Shown: positions 1-10,969 of the stretch, piece by piece
Position numbering within the stretch: the stretch's first letter is position 1
Layout: every line of letters starts with the position of its first letter
From: Xylophilus ampelinus
GTDB lineage: Bacteria > Pseudomonadota > Gammaproteobacteria > Burkholderiales > Burkholderiaceae_C
Length of the DNA stretch: 64,000 bases
NCBI RefSeq assembly: GCF_901875635.1
Contig: NZ_CABFMN010000088.1
Location: 6,082 to 70,081, forward strand
Direction of reading: 5' to 3'
The notes under the pieces: model-generated
Databases searched by the model: none
The model's input: only the letters and a program-made list of their open reading frames with translations
Told to the model about the DNA's origin: nothing
Position numbers and translations under genes: made by a program

Positions 1-127
1 CGTTGCTCACCGCTGGCTGGGTGAGTGCCAGGTTGCGCGCCGCCCGCGTGAGGCTGCGTTCGGCCATCACCTCGTCGAACACGCGCAGGAGGTTGAGATC
101 GAGTGTGCGGAAATTGACGTCTATCAC
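1..127 (-). CDS. LysR-family transcriptional regulator, N-terminal fragment
   Basis: This is the first 42 codons of a LysR-type regulator that runs off the left edge. The reverse strand reads from a GTG at 127 as [20 protein letters not shown], followed by a helix-turn-helix segment ([18 protein letters not shown]). That is the usual start of the winged-helix DNA-binding domain in this family. An in-frame TTG lies slightly upstream, but the GTG gives the commonest family start. The effector domain lies outside the window, so the regulated pathway cannot be named. It is transcribed away from the membrane-protein gene at 233, and the 105-base gap between them carries a small palindrome that could be its operator. 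Confidence 0.8.
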   Translation of the reverse strand, partial: MIDVNFRTLDLNLLRVFDEVMAERSLTRAARNLALTQPAVSN

Positions 128-170
128 GGCGGCGAATGACAAGCATCAGCAATATAAATTTGAAAGTTAC

Positions 171-184
171 TAGGGCAAACCCTA
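171..184. promoter_or_regulatory. TAGGG-N4-CCCTA palindrome in divergent promoter region
   Basis: TAGGG at 171-175 and CCCTA at 180-184 form a perfect 5-bp inverted repeat. It lies in the relatively AT-rich gap between the LysR fragment and the gene at 233. The position suits an operator for the LysR protein or another regulator. No known motif is claimed. Confidence 0.35.
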
Positions 185-232
185 ATATCTCGTCATCGGC
201 TTCGGCCACTCGTCCCACTGGAGGGATCCACC

Positions 233-784
233 ATGACCACCTTTGTCCACGTTGACCAACCTGCTTCCCACCCCGGCGTGCGCCGCGCCGAGGCATTGAT
301 GGACTATGTGCGCGACAGCCGTCAGGGCAGCGACGGAACCCGCGGCTTGGCGGCCGTGCTGCTCGCCGCTGTGCTGGCGGCCCTGCTGGCCGTTGCCGAC
401 AAGTTCGTGTCCGAATGGACCGATGGCAGCCTGCTCGCCGCCTGGATGGTGCTGTGGGCCGTCGCGTTTTTCGCGCTGGCGATGTTCTCCGGCGCCGCCC
501 GCTCGCTGGCCGCACGCGCCCTCGCCGGCTGGAAGGCGCTGGACCGCCGCATGGCCGTCGCCCGTGCCGACGCGCAGTTCCTGGCCACCGCGCAAAGCGA
601 TCCGCGCGTCATGAACGACCTGCGCGCCGCCATGACCCGCCAGCAAGGCCAGGACGAGCTCGTCGTGCATGTCGCGCCGACCCGTCCGGCCTCGGTCGAT
701 GCAGCAGCCCGCCGCTCGCAGGACGTGCGCATGCCCACGCTGTACGAAGCGATGCGCCGCATGAACAGCGCGCGTTACTACTGA
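233..784 (+). CDS. Hypothetical two-helix inner-membrane protein
   Basis: A 183-residue protein with no family I recognise. Residues 41-59 and about 67-87 are strongly hydrophobic and should be two membrane helices. The rest is charged and probably cytoplasmic. The C-terminal 30 residues are arginine- and methionine-rich and end in RMNSARYY. There is no signal peptide or cofactor motif. The start is well supported by GGAGG eight bases upstream of the ATG. It is a single-gene unit that ends just before a strong bidirectional terminator shared with the convergent PEP carboxykinase gene. Confidence 0.75.
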   Translation: MTTFVHVDQPASHPGVRRAEALMDYVRDSRQGSDGTRGLAAVLLAAVLAALLAVADKFVSEWTDGSLLAAWMVLWAVAFFALAMFSGAARSLAARALAGWKALDRRMAVARADAQFLATAQSDPRVMNDLRAAMTRQQGQDELVVHVAPTRPASVDAAARRSQDVRMPTLYEAMRRMNSARYY

Positions 785-822
785 TCCGCCGCCGCCCGCT
801 CGCGCGGGCGGCACGGCACATG

Positions 823-848
823 AAAAAGCCGCCCTCGGGCGGCTTTTT
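823..848. terminator. Bidirectional intrinsic terminator
   Basis: AAAAAGCCGCCC and GGGCGGCTTTTT are perfect 12-base inverted arms separated by two bases. The GC stem is flanked by A5 and T5, so it should terminate both the + strand gene ending at 784 and the - strand gene ending at 868. Confidence 0.9.
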
Positions 849-867
849 CTTTGGGCGCGCTGCGCGA

Positions 868-2736
868 TCAGGCCGCAAGGCGCTCCTCGATGGCTGCCTT
901 GGTGGCCGGCAGCTCTTGCGGCAGGTGGTGCGCCAGCTGCTCGAACAGCTCGGCATGCAGCTTCAACTCGGCCTGCCACGCGGCCTTGTCGATGCTCGTC
1001 ACCGTGGCGAACTGGGCGGGGCTGAAGTCCAGGCCGGTCCAGTTCAGGTCTTCATAGCGCGGGCTCACGCCGAAGACATGCTCGGTGCCCTGGCCGCGGC
1101 CCTCGACGCGGTCGATCATCCACTTGAGCACGCGCATGTTCTCGCCATAGCCGGGCCACACGAACTTGCCGTCCTCGCCCTTGCGGAACCAGTTGGTGGT
1201 GTAGATCTTCGGGAGCGTGGCGCCCGAGGCTTGCAGCTTCTTGCCCAGCGTGAGCCAGTGCTGGAAGTAGTCGCTCATGTTGTAGCCCATGAAGGGCAGC
1301 ATGGCGAAGGGATCGCGGCGCACGATGCCCTGCTGGCCGGCGGCGGCGGCGGTGGTCTCGCTGCCCATGGTGGCGGCCATGTACACGCCCTCGACCCAGT
1401 TGCGCGCCTCGGTCACCAGCGGCACGGTGGTGGAGCGGCGGCCGCCGAAGATGAAGGCGTCGATCTTCACGCCCTTGGGGTCGTCCCAGGCCTCGTCCAG
1501 CGCCGGGTTGTTGGTGGCGGCCACGGTGAAGCGGGCGTTCGGGTGCGCGGCCTTGGCCCCGGTCTCACGCGCGATCTGTGGCGTCCAGTCCTTGCCCTGC
1601 CAGTCGATCAGGTGGTCGGGCAGTGCCTTGTTGGGCGCATCGGCTTCCATGCCTTCCCACCACACGTCGCCATCGTCGGTCAGCGCGACGTTGGTGAAGA
1701 TCACGCCCCTGTCGAGGCTGGCCATGCAGTTGGGGTTGGTCTTGTAGTTGGTGCCCGGCGCCACGCCGAAGTACCCCGCCTCGGGGTTGATGGCGCGCAG
1801 CGAGCCGTCGGCCTGCGGCTTGATCCAGGCGATGTCGTCGCCGATGGTCGTGACCTTCCAGCCCTCGAAGCCGGCCGGCGGCACGAGCATCGAGAAGTTT
1901 GTCTTGCCACAGGCGCTGGGGAAGGCCGCGGCCACGTGGTGCTTCTTGCCCGCGGGGCTGGTCACGCCCAGGATGAGCATGTGCTCGGCCAGCCAGCCTT
2001 CGTCGCGGCCCATGTTGGAGGCGATGCGCAGCGCGAAACACTTCTTGCCCAGCAGCGCGTTGCCGCCGTAGCCCGAGCCGTAGCTCCAGATCTCGCGCGT
2101 CTCGGGGTAGTGGACGATGTACTTGGTCTTGTTGCAGGGCCAGGCGACGTCCTTCTGGCCGGCTTCGAGCGGCGCGCCCACGGTGTGCACACAGGGCACG
2201 AACTCGCCGTCCGCGCCGAGCACCTCGTACACGGCCTGGCCCATGCGGGTCATGATCTTCATGTTCACCGCGACGTAGGGGCTGTCGGAGAGCTCGACGC
2301 CGATGTGCGCGATCGGCGAACCCAGGGGGCCCATGCTGAAGGGCACCACGTACATGGTGCGGCCCTTCATGCAGCCGTCGAACAGGGGCTGCAGCGTGGC
2401 GCGCATCTCGGCCGGGGCCATCCAGTTGTTGGTCGGGCCGGCGTCTTCCTTCTTTGCGGAGCAGATGAAGGTGCGGTCCTCGACGCGCGCGACGTCGCTC
2501 GGGTCGGACCACGCGAGGAAGGAGTCGGGCCGCTTGGCCGGGTTGAGCTTCTTGAAGGTGCCGGCGTCGACCAGTTGCTGGCACAGGCGCTCGTACTCTT
2601 CCTGGCTGCCGTCGCACCATTCGATGCGTTCGGGCTTGCACAAGGCCGCCATCTCGGCGACCCAGGCGATCAGCTTCTGGTTCTTGACGTAGGCGGGCGC
2701 CTGGATGGCCAGCCCTTTCACCACGGGTGCGTTCAT
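868..2736 (-). CDS. pckG: Phosphoenolpyruvate carboxykinase (GTP)
   Basis: Cytosolic PEP carboxykinase of the GTP-dependent class. It interconverts oxaloacetate plus GTP with phosphoenolpyruvate, GDP and CO2 for gluconeogenesis. The 622-residue length is typical of the GTP family. The diagnostic kinase loop FPSACGKTN is at residues 272-280, and [16 protein letters not shown] lies further along. The start at MNAPVVKG is preferred over a longer 666-residue reading because AGGAG lies eight bases before it and the upstream residues look non-coding. The gene is monocistronic and ends at a shared terminator. A 50-residue membrane peptide is encoded just upstream on the same strand. Confidence 0.95.
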   Translation of the reverse strand: MNAPVVKGLAIQAPAYVKNQKLIAWVAEMAALCKPERIEWCDGSQEEYERLCQQLVDAGTFKKLNPAKRPDSFLAWSDPSDVARVEDRTFICSAKKEDAGPTNNWMAPAEMRATLQPLFDGCMKGRTMYVVPFSMGPLGSPIAHIGVELSDSPYVAVNMKIMTRMGQAVYEVLGADGEFVPCVHTVGAPLEAGQKDVAWPCNKTKYIVHYPETREIWSYGSGYGGNALLGKKCFALRIASNMGRDEGWLAEHMLILGVTSPAGKKHHVAAAFPSACGKTNFSMLVPPAGFEGWKVTTIGDDIAWIKPQADGSLRAINPEAGYFGVAPGTNYKTNPNCMASLDRGVIFTNVALTDDGDVWWEGMEADAPNKALPDHLIDWQGKDWTPQIARETGAKAAHPNARFTVAATNNPALDEAWDDPKGVKIDAFIFGGRRSTTVPLVTEARNWVEGVYMAATMGSETTAAAAGQQGIVRRDPFAMLPFMGYNMSDYFQHWLTLGKKLQASGATLPKIYTTNWFRKGEDGKFVWPGYGENMRVLKWMIDRVEGRGQGTEHVFGVSPRYEDLNWTGLDFSPAQFATVTSIDKAAWQAELKLHAELFEQLAHHLPQELPATKAAIEERLAA

Positions 2737-2864
2737 CGGAAAACTCCTGGATAGAAAAATCGTCTTTTCGAACGGGACTCGGCCCCGTGGGGGCGGCGAG
2801 AGCCGTTGGAGAAAACGTCTTCCAGCGCGGGAGTGGGCGGGGCTGAACGGGCCCCGCGGGGCGA

Positions 2865-3017
2865 TCAAGCCATGTAGATGGCGATCGAGGCCAGCAGCAA
2901 CATCAGCACGCCGCCGGCCAAGGGCAGCACGATGGGCATCAGGGGGACGATGCTTTCGACGGCATCCTGCTCGACGCTGGCGGCGTGGCCAGGCTCGACG
3001 GGGGTGGGGTTGGACAT
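2865..3017 (-). CDS. Small single-helix membrane protein (50 aa)
   Basis: A 50-codon reading frame starting at ATG 3017. The first 22 residues are polar ([14 protein letters not shown]...). Residues 23-49 are hydrophobic and contain [19 protein letters not shown], consistent with one membrane helix close to the C-terminus. It sits alone between pckG and the threonine ammonia-lyase gene, on the same strand as both. I do not recognise the family. The sharp polar-to-hydrophobic layout and its position argue for a real small protein rather than chance, but no clear ribosome binding site decides the start. Confidence 0.55.
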   Translation of the reverse strand: MSNPTPVEPGHAASVEQDAVESIVPLMPIVLPLAGGVLMLLLASIAIYMA

Positions 3018-3075
3018 CCGGAACCTCAGGTACTCAAACTTCCGGGATTTTACAAGTCCGGCTTCCGCGGCCTTG

Positions 3076-4287
3076 TCAGCGTTTTTCCTCGGCCTGGAAT
3101 CCCGCATGGTGCAATGCGTCGATGACGGCGGCCAGATGCTCGCGCCCACGCGTCTGTAGCACGAGCTCGATGTCGACGTTCTGCGCCGCCAGCATCGTGA
3201 ACGCGCGCTGGTGGTGCACCTCGTCGATGTTGGCGCCCGCTTCGGCCACGGTCGTCGTGATCCGGGCCAGCACGCCCGGCACATCGCGCGCACCCACCTG
3301 CAGCCGCGCCAGCCGGCCGGCGCGCACCATGCCGCGCTCGATGATGGCGGCGAGCAGCAGCGGGTCGATGTTGCCGCCCGAGAGCACCAGCCCCACGCGC
3401 TTGCCGCGAAAGCGCTCCGGGTGGCGGATCAGCGCCGCCAGGCCCGCCGCGCCGGCGCCCTCGACCAGCGTCTTCTCGATCTCCAGCAGCATCAGCACGG
3501 CCTGCTCGATGTCACCTTCGTCGACCAGCAGCAGGTCGTCGACCAGGCGCGCCACGATCTCGCGGTTGCGCTCGCCCGGCGTGCCCACGGCGATGCCTTC
3601 GGCGATCGTGCTCGTCCCGCCCGGATGCTGCGTGCCCTGGATCGCATTGACCATGGCGGGGAAGCGCGCCGTCTGCACGCCCACGATCTCGATGCCGGGC
3701 CGGCGCGTGCGTGCCGCGATGGCAATGCCCCCGATCAGGCCACCGCCGCCCACGGAGACCACGAGCGTGTCGAGGTCGGGCACCGCCTCGAGCATTTCCA
3801 GCGCGACGGTGCCCTGGCCGGCGATCACCGCGTCGTCGTCGTAGGGATGCACGAAGCTCAGGCCCTCGCGCTCGGCCAGTTCGTAAGCGTGGCCGCGCGC
3901 GGCTTCGAGCGAATCGCCGAACAGCACCACGTTCGCGCCGAAGCCGCGCGTGCGCTCGATCTTCACCCCGGGCGTGAAGCGCGGCATCACGATGGTCGCC
4001 GGAATGCCCAGCCGCTGCGCGTGGTAGGCCACGCCCTGTGCATGGTTGCCGGCCGACATGGCCACCACACCGGTCGTCAGCCCCGCCTCAGCCAGCTCGG
4101 TCATCTTGTTGCATGCGCCGCGTTCCTTGAAGGACGCGGTGAACTGCAGGTTCTCGAATTTGAGGAAGACCTGGGCGCCGACGATCTGCGAGAGCGTGCG
4201 CGATTCCACGCAGGGCGTGTCGAGCACCTGCCCGCGCAGGCGCTGGGCGGCGAGTTCGATGTCGTCGATGGCAACCATGGGCGCCAT
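3076..4287 (-). CDS. ilvA: Threonine ammonia-lyase with C-terminal ACT domain
   Basis: PLP enzyme that deaminates threonine to 2-oxobutyrate and ammonia, feeding isoleucine synthesis or threonine breakdown. The 403-residue length fits the short class with a single C-terminal ACT domain. The PLP lysine is K54 in SFKERGAC, the phosphate-binding glycine loop is SVGGGGLIGG at 178-187, and the ACT domain spans about 327-403 and probably binds an amino acid effector. MAPMVAIDD was chosen as the start; MVAIDD three codons later is equally possible because neither has a strong ribosome site. It is divergent from the AAA+ gene at 4465. Confidence 0.9.
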   Translation of the reverse strand: MAPMVAIDDIELAAQRLRGQVLDTPCVESRTLSQIVGAQVFLKFENLQFTASFKERGACNKMTELAEAGLTTGVVAMSAGNHAQGVAYHAQRLGIPATIVMPRFTPGVKIERTRGFGANVVLFGDSLEAARGHAYELAEREGLSFVHPYDDDAVIAGQGTVALEMLEAVPDLDTLVVSVGGGGLIGGIAIAARTRRPGIEIVGVQTARFPAMVNAIQGTQHPGGTSTIAEGIAVGTPGERNREIVARLVDDLLLVDEGDIEQAVLMLLEIEKTLVEGAGAAGLAALIRHPERFRGKRVGLVLSGGNIDPLLLAAIIERGMVRAGRLARLQVGARDVPGVLARITTTVAEAGANIDEVHHQRAFTMLAAQNVDIELVLQTRGREHLAAVIDALHHAGFQAEEKR

Positions 4288-4464
4288 TGTGGATCGCTTC
4301 CCATGCTCAGGGTTTTTCCTCTGGTCCTGTCTTCCACAACCCAAAACTCTGCGTTATGGTCGTGCGCAGGTGCCTGCCGGAGCGGCCCGGGACTTCTTCC
4401 CGAACCGTCCTGTTCTTCGGTGGCATTGCGCTCTTTTACCGCCTGAGCTTCTGGAGGTTGCCCC

Positions 4465-6789
4465 ATGGCAAAACGTTCCGGTGTCGATGTGCTGACCGCC
4501 TTGCCGCGTGGCCAGGCGCTGCCGTCGCCCGGCCTGAAGGACGCCCCGGTGCTCGAGCTCATGTGCTCGCACTTCGTGCTCACGCTCGCGGCCAAGCAGG
4601 GACCCAAGTTCAATGTGCGTCGCGACCTCAACGGCCTGCTCTCGCTCACCGGCCGCCACCTGGTGTGGCCGGCATCGACGCTGCAGCGCCTGCGCGAGTT
4701 CCTGGGCCGCCGCTGCGCGGGCAACGAGGTGTGGAAGGATGTGGAGCACCTGGACAACCGCGCCCTGCTCGAGCGGCACGGCGTCTGGCGCGGCCCTTAC
4801 GAAGAGGGCACGCTCTTCTTCTACCTCGACGAGTACGCCAAGGACCAGCCCAAGGACCTGCTGGCCGTGCTCTCGCTCACGCGCGACTGGCTGTCGAACA
4901 CGCTGCGCAAGCAGTCCACGCTGGTCGAGAAGAACATCGACGCCCTGGCCGGCCTGCTGCAGCTGAACAAGGCCGAGCGCGCGTTGCTGCTGTACGGCAC
5001 CCTCGCGCGCTACCAGCGCGACCTTCGCTCGCTGCTGGTGGAGTTCAAGGTCAACAACGCGCCCGAGGCCTACGCCGCCATCGCCGAAGTGGCCGGCGTG
5101 AACGCCAGCGAGGTGGGCGAGGCGCTGCGCGCCGGCTCGCGGCTGGAACGCATCGGCCTGGTCGAGAACCTCATCTCCGAGCACAACATCACCGACCTGG
5201 CCGACCTGATGAAGGTCAGCGAGAAGCTGCCGCCGGTGCTGATGCGCGAATACCGCGACCACAACGAACTGATGGCCGTGTTCACGCGGCCCTCGGCCAA
5301 GAGCAGCCTTACGGCCACCGACTTCGAGTTCGTCGCCGAGGACGCGCAAATGCTCGTCACCCTGTTGCGCGCCGCCATCTCGCGCAAGGAGCCGGGCGTG
5401 AACGTGCTGCTCTACGGCCCGCCCGGCACCGGCAAGACCGAGCTGGCCAAAGTGGTGGCGCAGGCCGCGGGGCTGGAGCTCTTCGAGGTCGAGTACGCCG
5501 ACCGCGACGGCAATTCATTGAGTGGCCGCGACCGTTATCGCTCGCTGCAGATCGCGCAGGTCTTCCTCAAGGGCAGTGCGCAGGCCGCGCTGCTCTTCGA
5601 CGAGGTCGAGGACGTCTTCCCGCCCATCAGCACCGAGGCCGCGCAGTTCCTCGCGCGCGCCGAGCAGATCGCCGCGCCGGCCAGCGGCAGCGTGAGCGGG
5701 AAGGCCTGGGTCAACCAGATCCTCGAATCGAACCCCGTGCCCACCATCTGGGTCACCAACCGCATCGAGCAGATCGATCCCGCTTTCCGGCGCCGCTTCG
5801 CCTACCACCTGGAACTGAAGTCGCCGCCGCCCGGTGCACGCGAGCAGATCGTGCGCAAGGCGCTGGCCGGCGTGCCCGTGTCCGAGGCCTTCACTGTCCA
5901 GCTGGCCGAACGCAAGGGCCTCACGCCGGCGCAGATCCGCACCGCGGTGCGCTTCGCGGGGCTGGCGGCCAGCGATACGCTCTCGACCGAGGCGCTGATC
6001 GAGCGCCAGCTGCGCAACGCCGACCAGGCCCTGGGCACCAGCCAGGCCGCGCGCCACGAGCGCCTGCAGGTCACCACCTGGGACCTCGACATGCTCCATG
6101 TCGAGACCCGCTTCGAGATCCCGCGTATCGTCGAGGCGCTCAAGGCGCGCGGCCACGGCACGCTGTGCTTCTACGGCGCACCCGGCACCGGCAAGACGGC
6201 GCTGGCCGAGCACATCGCCAAGAGCATCGGGCGGCCGCTCATCGTCAAGCAGGCCAGCGACCTGATGAGCAAGTACGTGGGCGAGACCGAGCAGAACATG
6301 GCCGCCATGTTCCGCGAGGCCGAGGCCGAGAAGGCCGTGCTGCTGCTCGACGAGGCCGACTCCTTCCTGCAGGACCGCCGCGGCGCGCAGCGCACCTACG
6401 AGGTCACCGAAGTCAACGAGATGCTGCAGGGCATGGAGCGCTTCAAGGGCGTGTTCGTCTGCACCACCAACCTGCTCGACCGCCTGGACCAGGCGGCGCT
6501 GCGGCGCTTCACCTTCAAGATCAGGTTCATGCCGCTCACCGCCGAGCAGCGCGAGCGCATGTTCGTCACCGAGGCGCTGGCCGGCGACGCCGCGGCGCTC
6601 ACGCCCGAACTGCGCACGCGCCTGGGGCGGCTGGAGCAGCTCTGCCCCGGCGACTTCGCCGCCGTGAAGCGCCAGACCGACATCCTGGCCGCCACCTTCT
6701 CGCCCGAGGAATTCCTCGACCAGCTCGAGGCCGAGCACCGCATCAAGCCCGAAGTGCGCGAGTCGCGCTCGATGGGCTTCATGCACTGA
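4465..6789 (+). CDS. Tandem AAA+ ATPase, CDC48-like layout
   Basis: A 774-residue cytosolic protein with an uncharacterised N-terminal region (about 1-290) followed by two AAA+ modules. Module 1 has Walker A YGPPGTGKT at 317-325 and Walker B ALLFDEVED near 375-383. Module 2 has Walker A YGAPGTGKT at about 570-578 and Walker B VLLLDEADS near 625-633, with CTTNLLDRLDQAALRRF supplying sensor and arginine-finger-like residues. Both ATP sites look intact. Two full ATPase rings in one chain are the layout of p97/CDC48-type unfoldases and are uncommon in bacteria outside ClpA/B/C, which this does not resemble. GGAGG precedes the ATG. The partner or substrate is unknown. Confidence 0.85.
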   Translation: MAKRSGVDVLTALPRGQALPSPGLKDAPVLELMCSHFVLTLAAKQGPKFNVRRDLNGLLSLTGRHLVWPASTLQRLREFLGRRCAGNEVWKDVEHLDNRALLERHGVWRGPYEEGTLFFYLDEYAKDQPKDLLAVLSLTRDWLSNTLRKQSTLVEKNIDALAGLLQLNKAERALLLYGTLARYQRDLRSLLVEFKVNNAPEAYAAIAEVAGVNASEVGEALRAGSRLERIGLVENLISEHNITDLADLMKVSEKLPPVLMREYRDHNELMAVFTRPSAKSSLTATDFEFVAEDAQMLVTLLRAAISRKEPGVNVLLYGPPGTGKTELAKVVAQAAGLELFEVEYADRDGNSLSGRDRYRSLQIAQVFLKGSAQAALLFDEVEDVFPPISTEAAQFLARAEQIAAPASGSVSGKAWVNQILESNPVPTIWVTNRIEQIDPAFRRRFAYHLELKSPPPGAREQIVRKALAGVPVSEAFTVQLAERKGLTPAQIRTAVRFAGLAASDTLSTEALIERQLRNADQALGTSQAARHERLQVTTWDLDMLHVETRFEIPRIVEALKARGHGTLCFYGAPGTGKTALAEHIAKSIGRPLIVKQASDLMSKYVGETEQNMAAMFREAEAEKAVLLLDEADSFLQDRRGAQRTYEVTEVNEMLQGMERFKGVFVCTTNLLDRLDQAALRRFTFKIRFMPLTAEQRERMFVTEALAGDAAALTPELRTRLGRLEQLCPGDFAAVKRQTDILAATFSPEEFLDQLEAEHRIKPEVRESRSMGFMH

Positions 6790-6792
6790 GAA

Positions 6793-6850
6793 TTGCTATC
6801 GAATCAATAGCTGTTCGCGCCCGTCCCGCGGGCGCTGCGGCCACTTTTCG
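6793..6850. repeat. Dispersed repeat family A, copy 1
   Basis: TTGCTATCGAATCAATAGCTG is followed by a GC hairpin (GCGCCCG..CGGGCGC) and TGCGGCC. The same arrangement recurs at 8742, 24776, 36748 and 54990. This copy sits exactly between two convergent genes, where it could act as a bidirectional terminator. Confidence 0.75.
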
Positions 6851-6851
6851 T

Positions 6852-8738
<1,887 letters not shown>

Positions 8739-8741
8739 GGG

Positions 8742-8806
8742 TTGCTATGAAATAGATAGCTGCTCGCGCAGATGGGACGGGCGCTGGAGGCCGATTCGGC
8801 ACTCGA
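8742..8806. repeat. Dispersed repeat family A, copy 2
   Basis: TTGCTATGAAATAGATAGCTG, then CTCGCGC..GGGCGCTGGAGGCCGATT..GGCACTCGAA. Same layout as the other copies but with a poorer hairpin. It lies directly upstream of the recQ start. Confidence 0.7.
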
Positions 8807-8917
8807 ACCGGCGCAGCCCGTACAGAGGCGATGCCGATTGTCGCCGCACGCCCCGCGGCCGTGCGGGCGGGCACTGGCACGGCGCTTGCAAACGATGCCG
8901 CCATTCGCCCGACGAAC

Positions 8918-8929
8918 CTGTATAGACAG
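8918..8929. promoter_or_regulatory. HutC operator candidate 1
   Basis: CTGTATAGACAG is nearly palindromic. It matches the CTTGTATAnACAAG-like sites bound by HutC (GntR family) in other proteobacteria. The same word is found at 9012 (TATATA variant) and 12763, all at hut promoters. Confidence 0.7.
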
Positions 8930-9011
8930 CATTCTGGTGCATTCCCGACCGGATGCGCACCAAGGCAGGCCGGCCGATGGTGCCTTGCGGGGCGTCCATT
9001 GGCGGGTTAGC

Positions 9012-9023
9012 CTGTATATACAG
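9012..9023. promoter_or_regulatory. HutC operator candidate 2
   Basis: CTGTATATACAG is a perfect 12-bp palindrome 112 bases upstream of the importer start. It is the best copy of the three HutC-type words in the window. Confidence 0.8.
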
Positions 9024-9135
9024 GAATGGATGGGCGGACCAGACTGCGCCGTCGCGTGCCAGGCCGCCCGAAAGGTGGCCGCGCGCGGCGGGCGCTTCCA
9101 ACCACGTTCTTCGTCCTTTGATTCAGGAGGGCCGC

Positions 9136-10104
9136 ATGGCCAAAACCGTCTTCCACAAGATCGCATCCCTGGCCGCCGCGGCCGCCTGCCTGGCCGGTGC
9201 CGCCGGTTCCGCCGCCGCGCAGGAGACCAAGATCGCGCTGGGCATGTCCGGCTGGACCGGCTTCGCGCCGCTCACCCTGGCCGACAAGGCGGGCATCTTC
9301 AAGAAGAACGGCCTGGACGTGGAGATCAAGATGATCCCGCAGAAGGACCGCCACCTCGCGCTGGCCTCCGGCGCCATCCAGTGCGCCGCCACCACGGTGG
9401 AAACGCATGTGGCCTGGAACGCCAACGGCGTGCCGATCGTGCAGATCTTCCAGATGGACAAGTCCTACGGCGCCGACGGTATCGCCGTGCGCAACGACAT
9501 CAAGTCCTTCGCCGACCTCAAGGGCAAGACCGTCGGCGTCGACGCGCCCGGCACCGCGCCCTTCTTCGGCCTGGCCTGGATGCTGAGCAAGAACGGCATG
9601 AGCCTGAAGGACGTGAAGACCGTCACCCTCGCGCCGCAGGCGTCGGCCCAGGCCTTCGTGGCCGGCCAGAACGACGCCGCGATGACCTATGAGCCCTACC
9701 TCTCGACGGTGCGCAACGCACCGCAGTCCGGCAAGATCCTCGCGACCACGCTCGACTACCCGATGGTCATGGACACCGTGGGTTGCGCGCCCACCTGGCT
9801 CAAGGCCAATGCCAAGGCGGCCCAGGCGCTGACCAACTCGTACTTCGAGGCGCTGGAGATGATCAAGGCCGACCCGGCCAAGTCCAACGAGCTCATGGGC
9901 TCGGCTGTGAAGCAGACCGGCGAAGCCTTCGCCAACTCGTCGAAGTACCTGCGCTGGCAGGACAAGGCGGCCAACCAGAAGTTCTTTGCGGGCGAGCTCG
10001 AGCAGTTCATGAAGGACTCGGTGCCGATCCTGCTGGAGGCCGGCGTGATCCGCAAGGCCCCGGAAGACCTGAAGGTCACCTACGACGCCTCCTTCATCAA
10101 GTAA
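9136..10104 (+). CDS. ABC importer periplasmic binding protein (NMT1/TauA type)
   Basis: A 322-residue exported binding protein of the NMT1/THI5/TauA fold. The signal peptide covers roughly the first 28 residues (MAKTVFHKIASLAAAAACLAG...AAAQ). The mature part opens with TKIALGMSGWTGFAPLTLA, typical of this family. AGGAGG lies just before the ATG. It is followed by permease and ATPase genes and then hutC, and it sits downstream of two HutC-type operators. It therefore probably feeds the hut pathway with histidine, urocanate or a related imidazole; the ligand is an inference from context. Confidence 0.85.
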   Translation: MAKTVFHKIASLAAAAACLAGAAGSAAAQETKIALGMSGWTGFAPLTLADKAGIFKKNGLDVEIKMIPQKDRHLALASGAIQCAATTVETHVAWNANGVPIVQIFQMDKSYGADGIAVRNDIKSFADLKGKTVGVDAPGTAPFFGLAWMLSKNGMSLKDVKTVTLAPQASAQAFVAGQNDAAMTYEPYLSTVRNAPQSGKILATTLDYPMVMDTVGCAPTWLKANAKAAQALTNSYFEALEMIKADPAKSNELMGSAVKQTGEAFANSSKYLRWQDKAANQKFFAGELEQFMKDSVPILLEAGVIRKAPEDLKVTYDASFIK

Positions 10105-10117
10105 GCGCGGACGGACG

Positions 10118-10969
10118 ATGGAAGCGACTTCCACGGCGATGCAGCCATCGCCTTCTTCGATCGCCACGCCGCGCCCGGTGCGCCGCTCGCGCGGCATGGC
10201 ACCGCTGGAGCCGGTGAGCCCGCGCGCGCGCTGGATGTTGGGGGTCGGCTTCTTCGTCCTCTTCGTCGCCGTGTGGTCGGCGGCCACGCTGGGCGGCTTC
10301 GTGTCGCCCACCTTCCTGGCCAGCCCGGTCACCATGGTGAAGGAAGCCTGGCTGCTCTTCACCGAGTACGGCTTCATCAAGGACATCGGGATGACCGTCT
10401 GGCGTGTGCTCGGCGGCTTCATCCTGGCCGCGGTCGTCGCGGTGCCGCTGGGCATCGCGATGGGCGCCTACAAGCCGGTCGAGGCCTTTCTGGAGCCCTT
10501 CGTCTCCTTCTGCCGCTACCTGCCGGCCTCGGCCTTCATCCCGTTGCTCATCCTGTGGGCGGGCATCGGCGAGACGCAGAAGTTGCTGGTCATCTTCATC
10601 GGCTCGGTGTTCCAGATCATCCTCATGGTCGCGGTCACCGTGGGCGGCGCGCGCAAGGACCTGGTCGAGGCAGCCTACACGCTGGGCGCCGACAGCCGCG
10701 GCATCGTGCGGCGCGTGCTCATTCCCGGCGCCGCGCCCGGCATCGCCGAGACCTTGCGCCTCGTGCTCGGCTGGGCCTGGACCTACGTCATCGTGGCCGA
10801 GCTCATCGGCTCGTCCTCGGGCATCGGCCACATGATCACCGACAGCCAGGCGCTATTGAACACCGGCCAGATCATCTTCGGGATCATCGTCATCGGCGTG
10901 ATCGGGCTGGTGTCGGACTTCGTGTTCAAGGCGGTGAACCGCAAGTTGTTTGGATGGGCGTCTCTATGA
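10118..10969 (+). CDS. ABC importer permease (SsuC/TauC type)
   Basis: A 283-residue inner-membrane permease of the nitrate/sulfonate/taurine class with about six hydrophobic segments after a polar 40-residue N-terminus. The conserved loop that contacts the ATPase is present around EAAYTLGADSRGIVRRVLIP. It starts 13 bases after the binding-protein stop. Its TGA overlaps the next ATG, so the permease and ATPase are translationally coupled. Substrate as for the binding protein: an imidazole compound of the hut pathway by context, not proven. Confidence 0.88.
   Translation: MEATSTAMQPSPSSIATPRPVRRSRGMAPLEPVSPRARWMLGVGFFVLFVAVWSAATLGGFVSPTFLASPVTMVKEAWLLFTEYGFIKDIGMTVWRVLGGFILAAVVAVPLGIAMGAYKPVEAFLEPFVSFCRYLPASAFIPLLILWAGIGETQKLLVIFIGSVFQIILMVAVTVGGARKDLVEAAYTLGADSRGIVRRVLIPGAAPGIAETLRLVLGWAWTYVIVAELIGSSSGIGHMITDSQALLNTGQIIFGIIVIGVIGLVSDFVFKAVNRKLFGWASL

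Larger units (their letters stand above)
8739..9135. other. Intergenic region upstream of hut-linked ABC importer
   Basis: No gene was found in these 397 bases. They contain a family-A repeat next to recQ and, further right, two CTGTATAnACAG operators 94 bp apart (centre to centre). The ABC importer leader follows the second operator by 112 bases. The region must hold the recQ promoter on one strand and the importer promoter on the other. Confidence 0.7.

Noticed and set aside
415..2754. A long + strand reading frame opposite the PEP carboxykinase gene
   Set aside because: It is the antisense shadow of pckG in high-GC DNA. Its translation is Arg/Ala/His-rich with no domain, whereas the - strand gives a full PEP carboxykinase.
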